Below, piece by piece: positions 33,850 to 43,666 of a stretch of DNA of 64,000 bases. The DNA comes from Syntrophaceae bacterium UBA2280. Lineage in GTDB: Bacteria > Desulfobacterota > Syntrophia > Syntrophales > Smithellaceae. The notes under the pieces were generated by a model. The model saw only the letters and a program-made list of their open reading frames with translations, was not told the origin of the DNA and did not search any database. Each line of letters opens with the position of its first letter. Position 1 is the stretch's first letter. Made by a program: the position numbers and the translations under genes. Where the stretch lies: assembly GCA_002347685.1 (NCBI GenBank), contig DDWS01000066.1:240360-304359 (forward strand), written 5' to 3'.

Positions 33850-36800
33850 TAATAGTCTTGCTGCTTTCTGACGATATTTAATACATATTCAGGCGTGGGA
33901 TGTTCAATTCTATGCCGCTTGAGAGTTTCTTCAATCGAATATTTAACGGCTTTCGTTTTTTGAATATTGTCTCTCCAGCCGTCTTTCTTTGTTTTCATGA
34001 TTTTTTCATTCAGATCATTGGCCAACACTTCATTATTGCCCAGATTATCATATAAGGCTCTTTTTGCGCCGGTGTTCAGTGAAATCGGATATTCAGAAGT
34101 CGTCTCCGGTTTCATAACCTTACGGGACGCGGCAATAATTTCCTTCAAATACTTCTCATATTCCAGCGTTTCTTCATTGCGCATTTTGATGAGTTCATCC
34201 AGAAGAACACTCATTTTCTCGTAATACATTGGATTGGTCGGGGCTTTTTCGATGATTGCTTTACGCAGGTTATTTTCAATCGTTTCCGCCATGGCCTCTT
34301 TATTGCGCTGGATGTTTTTGGGCAAATCCTTGACGGCATCTTCACCTTTCGACACCAAAAGCTCCACCAAACTTAAATCATCAAAGTTCGCCAGCATCCG
34401 GCTTTCTTCCGCGCCGATGTAGCTGTCAATCAAGTGCCGCATCGCCGGTTCATATTGCTTTAAATCAATATAATCGCCGCTGGCAATTTGAATTTCTTTG
34501 CGCAAATTCTCGAAATGCTTGATGTCTGCTTTAATATGCGCTGCTTCTTTGTCCGTATAACCCGCTTCTATCATTTCATCGGCTATATTGGCGTAAGCAC
34601 GGATAAGCGCGATGGTGAGTTTATATAACGATACCCGCCTGGGTTCCGTGTCCTTCAGGTCATCAGGATTTGCCGTGTTTTTACCGCAGAAATAACGAAT
34701 ATGCGCCATGCTGTCTTGGGGTGGTTCCACCGGTTCGCACAATGCTTTGATGGCGTCCAGCGCCTCGCCCAGGCGTTCCTTGCCTGTCTTTAAACGGTCT
34801 TTCAATAAGCCTTCTACATCCGCTTTTTCATAAGCATCGAAAGCGCCGGTGGTGAAATCAGTAAAAGCGTTTTTGAGGCTGTCAAACAAATCCATATAGT
34901 CAACAATATAGCCATAATCTTTATCATCGCCGTCCAGACGGTTGACGCGGCAGACCGCTTGAAACAGCCCGTGGTCTTGCATTTTCTTGTCTATGTAGAG
35001 GTACGTGGCGGGCGGTGCATCAAATCCGGTAAGCAGTTTATTGACGACTATCAGCAATTTCATTTGCGCAGGTTCATCGACAAATTTTGCTTTGACTTCT
35101 TTTTCAAACTGTTCAACTTTTTTGATGGCTTCTTCGGGCGATTCGTTGAAATATTCCGCCAGCATTTTTTGATAAATCTCAAATCGCTTTAATTTCTCGG
35201 TATAACCTTCGCCTGTTTCTTCACCTTTAATGTCGGCATAGGTGGGAATGAAGGATGTAACAATGGCGCAATTCTTCAACCCCGCGTTTTGAAACAGCTC
35301 ATAGTAACGGCAGGCATTGTAAATGCTATCCGAAACCAGCATGGCATTGCCTCTGCCGTTTTGCAGGCGTTCTTTTTTCGCCATGTCCATCATCATATCC
35401 ATCACGATTTTTTCCAGCCGCGATTTTGAACTGAATACTTTTTTCACCGTGCCCCATTGCTGCTTCAGCTCGGTTTTGGCAAATTCGGTCAGTCCCTTTG
35501 TTTTTAAATCAAACCATTCGTCAATCTTGGCCATGGAGGTGATATTTTGCTCAATATCCCTGGCTTCATAGCGTAAATCCAGAACAACTTTGTCGGCCAC
35601 GGCTTCATCAAATTTATAGGTGTGAATAAATTTTCCGAATATTTCAAAACTGGTTTGCTTGTCTGCTTTTAAAAGCGGCGTCCCCGTAAAACCAATAAAC
35701 ATGGCGTCGGGCAGGAAATATTTCATGGCATCATGCAGCGTGCCGGACTGGGTGCGATGACATTCATCCACAAACACATAGATGTCGCCTTTGGCTTTGA
35801 AGTCTGTCGGGATGCTGCTTTTCAATTCCTGTAAATAGGCATCCACATCGCCTTCTTCTTTGCCGCCGAATTTATGTATCAGCGAACACATCAGCCAGGG
35901 CGAATTGTCGTTTAGTTTGCCCAGTAAATCTTTCCCGCTTTTTGTGCGGTAAATGTTTTCTGACACGCCTTTGTAAACTTTTTCAATCTGCTCATCCAGT
36001 TCTTCACGGTCTGTAATGATAAGCACACGGCCTGCGGGATTGTATTCCCGTATCCATTTGGTCAGCCACACCATCGTCAGGCTTTTGCCGCTTCCCTGTG
36101 TGTGCCAGATGATGCCGCCTTCTTTACGCCGTACATGGTCTTGTGCGGCTTTCGTGCCGAAATACTGGTTGTGCCTGCAAAGTTTTTTGATGCCGCGATC
36201 AAATACGATAAAGTCATGCAGCAGTTCAAGAAAGCGTTCCTTGTGGAGCAACTCCACAATGTTTTTATCCAGCGGATAATCATATTTGGCCGCTCTGTCT
36301 CGAATGGGTTTGGTCAGTTGCAGCAGATGGAAGTCATTTTTATTGATTTCTTCGCTGACTTCTTTCCATTTCATAAAATACTTTTCTTTAGTATCAATGG
36401 CGCCGTAAGCGATGCCTTCAATATCATTCCCGGCCATAACATACTGAACGGTGGAGAAAAACGGCTTGATGAAAATATGTTTCTGATTGTCCAGGTTCTG
36501 ACGGATGCCCTCAGATATGGAAACCGTGCTTCGTTTGAGTTCCAACACACCCAGCGCAATGCCGTTGACATACAAAACAATATCCGGGCGTTTTTTATAG
36601 ATGCCTTTGATGGTCACTTCTTCGGCAATGGCAAAATCGTTTTCCAGCGGATGTTCCCAGTCTATCAACCGGACGGTTTCTTTGTTATGACCTGTTTCCG
36701 GCTGTACATTTACGCCATAGCGCAGCAGCGAATAAACCGCCTTGTTCACATCATAAAGGGATTTGCTCTGGTCGTTGACGGCCTTGCCGAAAGCATACAG

Positions 36801-36986
36801 CGCTTTGTTAATCAGGTTGAGGCTGTATTTTTTCCTGGTGAGATAGGCTGTGAGAAGTTCATCTTCAACATTGCTGTTGTTTTCCCTTTCTTCCCAGTTG
36901 CCTAAATAGTCGTATTTAAGTTCTTTCTGGAATAATGCAATTACGCGATTTTGTGTTTCCCGTTCTTTTTTGCCGATGTCGCTCAT
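33849..36986 (-). CDS. hsdR: type I restriction enzyme R subunit
   Basis: 1045-residue motor-nuclease. The N-terminal nuclease core has RPDIVLYVNGIALGVLELK (D...ExK). Helicase motif I is HTQGSGKSLTM, motif II VFVDECHRTQSG, motif III FTGTPLL, motif VI QAVCRVNR. The C-terminal part is the HsdM/S docking helices. It cleaves unmodified DNA after translocation. Full length, no frameshift. Overlaps hsdS by 4 bp. Confidence 0.96.
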   Translation of the reverse strand: MSDIGKKERETQNRVIALFQKELKYDYLGNWEERENNSNVEDELLTAYLTRKKYSLNLINKALYAFGKAVNDQSKSLYDVNKAVYSLLRYGVNVQPETGHNKETVRLIDWEHPLENDFAIAEEVTIKGIYKKRPDIVLYVNGIALGVLELKRSTVSISEGIRQNLDNQKHIFIKPFFSTVQYVMAGNDIEGIAYGAIDTKEKYFMKWKEVSEEINKNDFHLLQLTKPIRDRAAKYDYPLDKNIVELLHKERFLELLHDFIVFDRGIKKLCRHNQYFGTKAAQDHVRRKEGGIIWHTQGSGKSLTMVWLTKWIREYNPAGRVLIITDREELDEQIEKVYKGVSENIYRTKSGKDLLGKLNDNSPWLMCSLIHKFGGKEEGDVDAYLQELKSSIPTDFKAKGDIYVFVDECHRTQSGTLHDAMKYFLPDAMFIGFTGTPLLKADKQTSFEIFGKFIHTYKFDEAVADKVVLDLRYEARDIEQNITSMAKIDEWFDLKTKGLTEFAKTELKQQWGTVKKVFSSKSRLEKIVMDMMMDMAKKERLQNGRGNAMLVSDSIYNACRYYELFQNAGLKNCAIVTSFIPTYADIKGEETGEGYTEKLKRFEIYQKMLAEYFNESPEEAIKKVEQFEKEVKAKFVDEPAQMKLLIVVNKLLTGFDAPPATYLYIDKKMQDHGLFQAVCRVNRLDGDDKDYGYIVDYMDLFDSLKNAFTDFTTGAFDAYEKADVEGLLKDRLKTGKERLGEALDAIKALCEPVEPPQDSMAHIRYFCGKNTANPDDLKDTEPRRVSLYKLTIALIRAYANIADEMIEAGYTDKEAAHIKADIKHFENLRKEIQIASGDYIDLKQYEPAMRHLIDSYIGAEESRMLANFDDLSLVELLVSKGEDAVKDLPKNIQRNKEAMAETIENNLRKAIIEKAPTNPMYYEKMSVLLDELIKMRNEETLEYEKYLKEIIAASRKVMKPETTSEYPISLNTGAKRALYDNLGNNEVLANDLNEKIMKTKKDGWRDNIQKTKAVKYSIEETLKRHRIEHPTPEYVLNIVRKQQDY

Positions 36987-38200
36987 ATCAACCTTATTTT
37001 CCCCGTTAATAAATTTTGCATCATGCCCTGCTTGAGCATTTTATATTTAGCTAAATTCTTTTCCAGTGCGTCTATTTCTGCATCCATATCGGATAGGATT
37101 TTGGCAATGCGAATCTGGGTTTCAAATGATGGAAGTGGGATTTTCAAAGATTTGACATCTTTACTGTTTATTGCAGGATAGCTTGACCCTGATATTAAGG
37201 TCTCTATTTGGTCGTTTATGATTGATGCAAAGAAATGATGAAATACGAACCCGCAGTGTGCAATATTTTCTTTACACCTTAGGACCGAAAAGCCTGTTGA
37301 ACAAATCCAATTTGAAACATCTTCTTTAATTAATAAATGTGATTTTAGATTTGGCCTTACGGTAGAAATCAGAATATCGCCTTTTTTTATCTTTCGCCTT
37401 GCCCTTGACGGTGCATTGCTGTACGTCAGTTCAGTTGTATTCTTCAAAACACCATAATCAACATCTTCAAGAGAAATGTATTGAAATAAATAATTTGGGC
37501 TTGTGTCATAACCTAAGCTATCTAAATCAATGACACCAATTTCTTCCAACTTCTTAAATTCCCAGCCTTCTTTCGGTTTCAGCAACTCCTGCATGGCCCC
37601 TTGCTTGATGGCGCGCTTTTTGGCAATGAGTTTTTCTAATTGGGTAATTAGCGCATCAGCATCATTTAAAGCGGTTGCTATGGCCGTTTGCTCGGCTTTA
37701 GCGGAGGGGAGTGTAATTTGAAACGAAGCTAAATCCTTATTTGTTATTTGGTTGATGGTTGCCCCTAAGGTTTCATTTATCTGTCTTTGTATGGTATGCG
37801 ACTGAAACTGATGAAAGGCAAAAACTGAAATATCACTTCTATAAATTGACATAAAAGCACCGAAAGCACTTCCGGCAGTCTCTTTGTCTATCAAAGCACA
37901 TTTGCCAATTAATTGTCTGCTCCCGTTTCTAACGCAAATCAATATATCATTCTCTTTTACAATAACTCTTTTAGGTAAATCCATATCCACATAGACATTA
38001 TCTTTGAATGCAAGTTTCCCATTTTGAACATTTGAAGAACGAAGAACCAAGGTGCCATGTGTCTTCACATTAGAAGGGCTATAAGTTAATCCAATTATGC
38101 TTTCGCCAATTTCAGATAGCTTTTTAACATCCCAATCACTTGGAATAATACCAACTTCAGTTTTCTTAAACCCTTTTGGTATTTCCATTGCTTCTACCAT
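36983..38200 (-). CDS. hsdS: type I restriction enzyme specificity subunit
   Basis: 405 residues with two target-recognition domains, each followed by a conserved helix (ALNDADALITQLEKLIAKKR near residue ~200 and KILSDMDAEIDALEKNLAKY near the end). It therefore recognises a bipartite asymmetric site. ATG at 38200 or 38188 (MEIPKGFKKTEVG); the first overlaps the toxin stop by 7 bp. The recognition sequence cannot be derived by reading. Confidence 0.93.
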   Translation of the reverse strand: MVEAMEIPKGFKKTEVGIIPSDWDVKKLSEIGESIIGLTYSPSNVKTHGTLVLRSSNVQNGKLAFKDNVYVDMDLPKRVIVKENDILICVRNGSRQLIGKCALIDKETAGSAFGAFMSIYRSDISVFAFHQFQSHTIQRQINETLGATINQITNKDLASFQITLPSAKAEQTAIATALNDADALITQLEKLIAKKRAIKQGAMQELLKPKEGWEFKKLEEIGVIDLDSLGYDTSPNYLFQYISLEDVDYGVLKNTTELTYSNAPSRARRKIKKGDILISTVRPNLKSHLLIKEDVSNWICSTGFSVLRCKENIAHCGFVFHHFFASIINDQIETLISGSSYPAINSKDVKSLKIPLPSFETQIRIAKILSDMDAEIDALEKNLAKYKMLKQGMMQNLLTGKIRLI

Positions 38201-39210
38201 TTAATCTGATTAATCCTGTTTTGAAGTTCGTTCAGCCTGCCGATCAACTCGGCAAAGGTCAGGGATTCCCCATAGATCATATTTTCCCGCATCTGCTGGT
38301 AATCGTTTTCCCATGCGCCAAGCAGGGAGTCCGGGGGGATAAAACGTATTTTATCCGGGCTGTGATTTGCGTAATCCAGCCCCGGAAGACTGTTAAACAG
38401 ACGGCGATGTTCAACAATGGTTTGGTACAGTTTGGCATCCCTTAGCGCCTTTTCCACAAATTCCGTCCGGCTTAATTTTTCGATGTCGTAGAGGTGACGG
38501 CTCAGGCGGTCAACGCGCATTTTCTCTTGAGGGCGTTGAAATTCTTCATGGAGCAGAAAGATTTTTTCCAGAAAGGTGCGTTCAGGATTGACAGTCGGTA
38601 TAGTGACCGGTTTATCGGCAAAAGGTTGTTCAATAAAGTTCCCGGCCATCAGTGTGCCAAAAGATTTTCGGGTAAAGGGTTCTGTCAGCGAACGGCTGCC
38701 AATTTCAACCAGGACGCCGGGTTTTAAATAGGTTTCCTGTTCGGTCAATTTCGGATAATAGATTTCAACAATGACGGGATCCTGATCGTGGTTTTTCACC
38801 TCGCGGACTTTTACCGTAACCTCCGCAAAGTCTGCTCCTGTAAATTTATTTTGGAGTTCCTGCACAAAAACAGTGGTTAGAAAGTCATAGGATTTTCTTC
38901 TTAATTTGCGAATAGCGGCTGAGCCCAATGTTCCGCTAAAGCCGAGATGCTCACGATTCAGCGCCAAATCAATGTCTTCCGAAAAACGCTGGATAAGATT
39001 CCAGCCCTTGCTTAGCGAAGTGCCGCCCTTGAAAACCAGTGCGGGCGCACATTCCATTGAAAATATCAGGGACAAGATGTGCACCGCCCACCAGTCTTTT
39101 TCAATAACGAAGGCCGGTAAACCAGCGCGCTTACCGGTTTCGGTGTAGATATTCAGCCGCTGCTGCTGCGATAATTTTCGCCATTCTTTCAGATGCGTCA
39201 AGTCATTCAT
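38194..39210 (-). CDS. abiEii: AbiEii-type nucleotidyltransferase toxin
   Basis: DUF1814/AbiEii toxin of type IV toxin-antitoxin systems, 338 residues. The nucleotidyltransferase motif LVFKGGTSLSKGW and FSEDIDLAL are present, along with the later HLYDIEKL. Related MenT/AbiEii toxins transfer nucleotides to tRNA. ATG 39210 is preferred over 39264 because it overlaps the antitoxin stop (ATGAATGA). The gene is inserted between hsdM and hsdS and its stop overlaps hsdS, so it now belongs to the hsd transcription unit. Confidence 0.88.
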   Translation of the reverse strand: MNDLTHLKEWRKLSQQQRLNIYTETGKRAGLPAFVIEKDWWAVHILSLIFSMECAPALVFKGGTSLSKGWNLIQRFSEDIDLALNREHLGFSGTLGSAAIRKLRRKSYDFLTTVFVQELQNKFTGADFAEVTVKVREVKNHDQDPVIVEIYYPKLTEQETYLKPGVLVEIGSRSLTEPFTRKSFGTLMAGNFIEQPFADKPVTIPTVNPERTFLEKIFLLHEEFQRPQEKMRVDRLSRHLYDIEKLSRTEFVEKALRDAKLYQTIVEHRRLFNSLPGLDYANHSPDKIRFIPPDSLLGAWENDYQQMRENMIYGESLTFAELIGRLNELQNRINQIKW

Positions 39211-39817
39211 TGGGCTGCCCACTGACAACCGGCCGGAGTAATTTTCTGATCCATTCAGGCGCAAGTTTTATATCATGCTGTAAATGGTAAGGTTTCTCTT
39301 TTTTCAGCAATTCCCGAATCTTTTCCAGCTCCTGATTGCTGACCTTGTCTTTGCCAATGGTCCGCAATGCCTGAACAGCCAGTTTACTGAGCTGGCCGAT
39401 TGCAGCTAAATTTTTAGCACTAGACTTTTTAAACGTGATCGTCTGTTTGCCCAATTTTATTTTCCGTGCTGAGGCGTCCGTGTAATAGACCACATTTAAA
39501 GGCACCTGAGTGCTCAATCCGAGTTTGTACAAAGCATAACTTCCTGTCGGCAGGATGCGGGCTTTATCCCGTTTGGCAATGGCTTTGGCAATATCTTCGA
39601 TGCCGGGCATCACGATTCCCAGAATGTTATCCTTAACCGGATGAACATATATACCGGTGGCCACCCGGTGCAGGTAACCCGTGTGCACTAACCTTTCCAA
39701 TGCTTTTCCCACAGATTTGGCGTTGCCCATTCCGGCAAAGCTGTCCACAAAAAACAGCGAGCCCCTACTGGCTTTTTTTATTTTTCTAAGTACCTGTAAT
39801 TCAATGCTTCTATCCAT
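39203..39817 (-). CDS. abiEi: AbiEi-like antitoxin (DUF6088 type)
   Basis: About 204 residues from ATG 39817 (AAGGCGGAA upstream). The N-terminal winged helix (IKKASRGSLFFVDSFAG then KSVGKALERLVHTGYL) binds DNA; the C-terminal domain (RILPTGSYALYKLGLSTQVP) is typical of DUF6088 partners of AbiEii toxins. AbiEi proteins repress their own promoter, and the palindrome at 39832-39864 is the probable operator. Confidence 0.85.
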   Translation of the reverse strand: MDRSIELQVLRKIKKASRGSLFFVDSFAGMGNAKSVGKALERLVHTGYLHRVATGIYVHPVKDNILGIVMPGIEDIAKAIAKRDKARILPTGSYALYKLGLSTQVPLNVVYYTDASARKIKLGKQTITFKKSSAKNLAAIGQLSKLAVQALRTIGKDKVSNQELEKIRELLKKEKPYHLQHDIKLAPEWIRKLLRPVVSGQPNE

Positions 39818-39831
39818 ATTATGTTCCGCCT

Positions 39832-39864
39832 TTTGTCGCAAATATAGCAAATATTTGCGACAAA
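39832..39864. promoter_or_regulatory. 14-bp perfect palindrome, putative AbiEi operator
   Basis: TTTGTCGCAAATAT-AGCAA-ATATTTGCGACAAA: two perfect 14-bp arms in the 48-bp gap between the hsdM stop and the antitoxin start. AbiEi antitoxins of other species bind inverted repeats at their promoter. It lacks a following T-tract, so a terminator is less likely. Confidence 0.7.
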
Positions 39865-39865
39865 G

Positions 39866-42313
39866 TCATCCCTTAAATCCCATTGTTGCCAAGTGCGTTT
39901 TTACTTTCCGCCCCAACTGGCTGACTTCACCTTCGAGGCTTGGCAGCGGTGTCTCGTAGCGTTCGGCCAGTTCTTTGATGCGCTGGGTAAGACGGTGGCT
40001 GATGTTGTCCATCTCCGTGTGGATGCGTTGCTCCATGTTGTGCATCCATTTCTTCTCCACCACGATGGTCTTTATTTCATTGATGCTCAGATTCGGGTAT
40101 TGAGTAATGACTTTCTTCTCCAGTCCGGCTAATGCTGTTTTTATTTTTGCCTTTACCTCGGCTTCTTCTTCCATGTGTTTTTTATACTTTTGCAGCATAT
40201 CGTATTCTTCGGCATTGTCGGCATTGCGTTTGCCGATGTCCTTGATGGCTGTCTGTAAATTCTTTTTACTAATCTTTTGCTTGTCATCCATCGCCTCTGC
40301 CAGAAGACCGTCTTCGCCGCCGTGTTCATCCCGCAGTTCGTCCATCGTGGCATTCAGCGTTTCGGCTTGCGCCTCCATTTCGTCAATGGCTTTTCGTTCC
40401 TTGGCAAAATATTCCTGAATGATTAACGCTGGCGGTATCAATGTGCCTTCCAGTCCTTCGATACCTGCCACCTGTTTTATTACTTCCTTGTCGCCTTTCT
40501 TGGTTTTCTTTTCTATGCGTTTGACTTCGTTGCCGGCCTTCCAGCCATCTGCTGCCAGTTCGTAAAAATCGTCCTGCATCATCTCAGCCCAGTAATCCAT
40601 CAGATGTTGATACATGGCGTATTTGTCGGTGAGTTGCTTGTTTTCATAATGCGCCAACAGGTTTTCAGAAATGAGGTGTATCTCTTTTTTGGGTTTCAAT
40701 CCCTTGTCCAATGCCTTGGTATAGGCAGCAGTTTCGGTTCTCCATTTTTTAAATACTTCATCCATCTGTTTGCCGAAGACGGTAAATTCTGGATGGTTGA
40801 AAATGGTGTTCTTAATTTCGTCTGGGGCAATACACAATGCGGAATAGTTGGCTCGTTTGCTGGGTTGGAATAAAGTGCTTCTCAGCGTCGGATAAACCTG
40901 CCAGTAATGGCTTAAATCATCAATGTCCCGATTGGGAATATCGCCCAGCAGATGGGCTTCAATGTCCTGCAAGTCTTCTTCTTCCTGGCTGTCAATGTAC
41001 CTTGGAATGTTCAGATTGAAGTCGTTTTTCGGGTCGGCAATTTCCGCAATAGGAATAATCCGTGAATACTTGGGTGTTTCAATGCGGTTGTTAAAAGTGT
41101 CCACGATTTTGTGGATGTCCTGCTCGCGCAGGCGGTTTTTGTTGCCGTCTTTGATAAAGCCCTTGCTGGCATCAATCATAAAGATGCTGTCGCGCTTGTC
41201 GGCGTCTTCCTTATCCAGCACAACCAAACAGGCGGCAATACCCGTTCCATAAAACAAGTTGGGCGGCAAACCGATAATGCCTTTGATGTAACCTTTTTGG
41301 ATAATCTTTTTGCGGATGTCCGCTTCGGCATTGCCGCGGAACAACACACCTAAGGGCATAACAATGCAACCCTTACCTTTTGATTTGAGGGATTTAATCA
41401 GGTGCAAGAGAAAGGCAAAGTCGCCATTCTTTTTAGGCGGCACAGCATCATAACCATCAAAGCGTTTATAAAGGTCATTGTTCGGGTCCAGACCGTTCAT
41501 CCAGGACTTGTAGCTGAAGGGCGGATTGGAAACGCCGTAATCAAATTGTTTGAGTTCGCCGGTGGTTTCATCGGTGAATTGCGGCGAGGCCAGGGTATTG
41601 CCCTGCACAATATCGGCATCGGGGTTGCCATGCAGCCACATATTCATCACGGCCAGGGCGCGGGTCGCGTTGTCGTTTTCCTGCCCGTAAATGGTAATGC
41701 CGTGCGGCGCTTCATCCGCCGATTTTAAAAGCAAGGAACCGGAACCGGTGGTGGGGTCATAAAGTGATTCCGTTTGGCTTATGGATTTGCTGATGCCGAT
41801 GACTTTGGCCATGATACGGGAAACTTCGGAAGGCGTGTAAAATTGGCCTTTGCTCTTTCCACTTTCCGTAGCGAAGTGCCGCATCAGGTATTCGTAAGCA
41901 TCACCGAGCAAATCATCATTTTCCGCCCGGTTGCCGCTGAAATCAAGTTCTGACTTTTCAAAGATTTCAAGAAGGTGGCTCAGTTTATCGACTTTATCTT
42001 TCCCTTTACCCAGTTTTTCATCATCATTAAAGTCCGCAACAGTTATCACACCCGTCAGGCCGTTGGCCTGGGCAAATGCTCCAATAATCTTGTTAATTTT
42101 GTCGCCAATGTCCGACTTGCCTTTATGCTTTACCATATCGTAGAAGCTGGCATCCGGGGGAATCTCAATCAATGGGTCTTTCTTGTCGGATACATATTTC
42201 ATAAACAGCATCACCAGCACATAGTCCTTGTATTGGCTGGCATCCATGCTGCCGCGCAGTTCATCACAACTTGCCCAAAGTGAGCTGTATAATTCTGATT
42301 TCTTAATGGCCAT
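39866..42313 (-). CDS. hsdM: type I restriction enzyme M subunit (long form)
   Basis: N6-adenine methyltransferase, 815 residues from ATG 42313 (MAIKKSELYSSLWASCDELRG). SAM motif DPTTGSGSLLLK and catalytic YGVSNPPF. Conventional HsdM proteins have ~500 residues; the extra ~300 C-terminal residues are charged and coiled-coil rich. A farther ATG at 42358 has no family support. With hsdS it methylates the recognition site; first gene of the leftward operon. Confidence 0.95.
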   Translation of the reverse strand: MAIKKSELYSSLWASCDELRGSMDASQYKDYVLVMLFMKYVSDKKDPLIEIPPDASFYDMVKHKGKSDIGDKINKIIGAFAQANGLTGVITVADFNDDEKLGKGKDKVDKLSHLLEIFEKSELDFSGNRAENDDLLGDAYEYLMRHFATESGKSKGQFYTPSEVSRIMAKVIGISKSISQTESLYDPTTGSGSLLLKSADEAPHGITIYGQENDNATRALAVMNMWLHGNPDADIVQGNTLASPQFTDETTGELKQFDYGVSNPPFSYKSWMNGLDPNNDLYKRFDGYDAVPPKKNGDFAFLLHLIKSLKSKGKGCIVMPLGVLFRGNAEADIRKKIIQKGYIKGIIGLPPNLFYGTGIAACLVVLDKEDADKRDSIFMIDASKGFIKDGNKNRLREQDIHKIVDTFNNRIETPKYSRIIPIAEIADPKNDFNLNIPRYIDSQEEEDLQDIEAHLLGDIPNRDIDDLSHYWQVYPTLRSTLFQPSKRANYSALCIAPDEIKNTIFNHPEFTVFGKQMDEVFKKWRTETAAYTKALDKGLKPKKEIHLISENLLAHYENKQLTDKYAMYQHLMDYWAEMMQDDFYELAADGWKAGNEVKRIEKKTKKGDKEVIKQVAGIEGLEGTLIPPALIIQEYFAKERKAIDEMEAQAETLNATMDELRDEHGGEDGLLAEAMDDKQKISKKNLQTAIKDIGKRNADNAEEYDMLQKYKKHMEEEAEVKAKIKTALAGLEKKVITQYPNLSINEIKTIVVEKKWMHNMEQRIHTEMDNISHRLTQRIKELAERYETPLPSLEGEVSQLGRKVKTHLATMGFKG

Positions 42314-43032
42314 TATGGTTTCTTTCTGACTGAAATAATTTACTTTCTTAGCCGACAAAAGCCGGTGGAACGACGCCTGGGACGTTCATCATAATATCAA
42401 TCAACTTCTATTAATGATAAACAGCGCCATATTTTCACATCCCCGCATTACTTCTTTTCAGTCGTTAAATTAAAAACCAATTTGATAATAAATTCTTTTT
42501 CCGATGGTATGCTGGCGGCGATCATCTGTTGACGTGTTGTCAGGCCTTGATGTATCAGTTTTCTGCTCCCGATATTCTTTTACTTTCAATTGCCCGCCAT
42601 ATTACAACTTCCTGAAAGCATTGCAAGGGAAAAGGTAATTGGTGGATGGTGAATGGTGAATGGCAGATGGTGAAAAGACAGAAGTGACAAGTGACACTAC
42701 CCCCGGCTCGTGTGCGCTTTAGGGTATTGTGCTACCCCTCTCCCCGGCATTCGCAGGACTTTGGGGCACAAATGGGGGACAAAGTGACGCTGATGGATGA
42801 AGCGCTGAAGCTAACCTACGAATCGCTCAAAAAGGTGAAAGGCGGAGAAGTAAAGAAAGTGTTTATTGGCCTAAGGTCTTAAAATATAAGTTCCTGTAAT
42901 GCGGCTGATCACTGCAATGCACGGTCGTGGCTTGACCGGTGAACACAAAGCACCATGGGCCTGGTGGCGCCCCCGCCAGGCTGCCAAAAAATGCGCGTGC
43001 ACACATCTTTAAGATAATGCTTGCAGAATCTT
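42314..43032. other. intergenic between hsdM and second AbiE pair
   Basis: Contains the heptad array at 42641-42696 and a hairpin (GCCTGG 42959-42964, CCAGGC 42976-42981). There are two short protein-like frames: one on the minus strand ending near 42470 (RKLIHQGLTTRQQMIAASIP) and one on the plus strand ending at 42882 (MGDKVTLMDEALKLTYESLK). Neither has a recognised family or a good ribosome site; both may be gene remnants. The hsd promoter should be in the left part. Confidence 0.4.
42641..42696. repeat. eight-unit heptad array
   Basis: In-phase units GGTGGAT, GGTGAAT, GGTGAAT, GGCAGAT, GGTGAAA, AGACAGA, AGTGACA, AGTGACA. It passes gradually from the GGTGAAT family to an AGTGACA family. 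Confidence 0.75.
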
Positions 43033-43078
43033 ACTAAATATATATAATTAGCGAAAATGATAATTTAATATATTTAGT
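43033..43078. promoter_or_regulatory. 18-bp imperfect palindrome, putative AbiEi operator/promoter
   Basis: ACTAAATATATATAATTA and TAATTTAATATATTTAGT are inverted repeats (16 of 18 match) separated by 10 bp. They end 6 bp before the antitoxin ATG. The AT-rich arms could also contain the -10 element. Its position matches the palindrome of the other AbiE pair although the sequences differ. Confidence 0.65.
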
Positions 43079-43084
43079 GTAGCC

Positions 43085-43666
43085 ATGAACAACTTAGATG
43101 ACCTGGGAAAAAAAGTTTTTTTCACGCTGGATGATATTGCCCGGGCGTTCGACATTCAGCCGCCATCGGCCCGTGTGCTGGCCAGCCGTTATGTCCGGCG
43201 GGGATTGCTCATCCGTTTCAAGAATAATTTCTACACCACGGCCTGGAGATATGACACTCTGACGCGCCGCGAGCTTTTCAAAATCGCCAATGTTCTGCAA
43301 GTGCCGTCCTATATTTCTTTAATGACGGCGCTTGCATACTATGATGTCACCACACAGGTGCAACAAAACTTCTATGAAAGCGTGTGTCTGAAGCGAACGG
43401 TTTCCTATTCTGTCCGCGACAGCATTTTTCAATACACAAAAATAGCGGGTGCCTGCTACGGCGGTTTTGTCCGAAGTGACGGGATTTTTATGGCGACGCC
43501 GGAAAAGGCCTTCATGGATGCGGCCTACCTTTACTCGTTCGGTAAATACAAATTTGACGTGGCTTCGCTGGACATGAACAAGCTGGATATGAAGAAATTA
43601 AAAAGCCTGCTCAAAGATTATCCGGCAAAAACAAAGGAAACGGTGAAGAGACTGTGCGCGATCTGA
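43085..43666 (+). CDS. abiEi: AbiEi-family antitoxin (COG5340)
   Basis: 193-residue transcriptional antitoxin. The N-terminal winged helix (FFTLDDIARAFDIQPPSARV, SRYVRRGLLIRFKNNFY) is followed by the AbiEi-type domain (ISLMTALAYYDVTTQ, ATPEKAFMDAAYLYSFG). It is not similar to the DUF6088 antitoxin at 39203, so the two pairs are independent. The toxin gene overlaps its end by 13 bp. Confidence 0.88.
   Translation: MNNLDDLGKKVFFTLDDIARAFDIQPPSARVLASRYVRRGLLIRFKNNFYTTAWRYDTLTRRELFKIANVLQVPSYISLMTALAYYDVTTQVQQNFYESVCLKRTVSYSVRDSIFQYTKIAGACYGGFVRSDGIFMATPEKAFMDAAYLYSFGKYKFDVASLDMNKLDMKKLKSLLKDYPAKTKETVKRLCAI

Noticed and set aside
39832..39864. Terminator of hsdM
   Set aside because: The arms are long and symmetrical but no T-tract follows; position just before an autoregulating antitoxin gene favours an operator.
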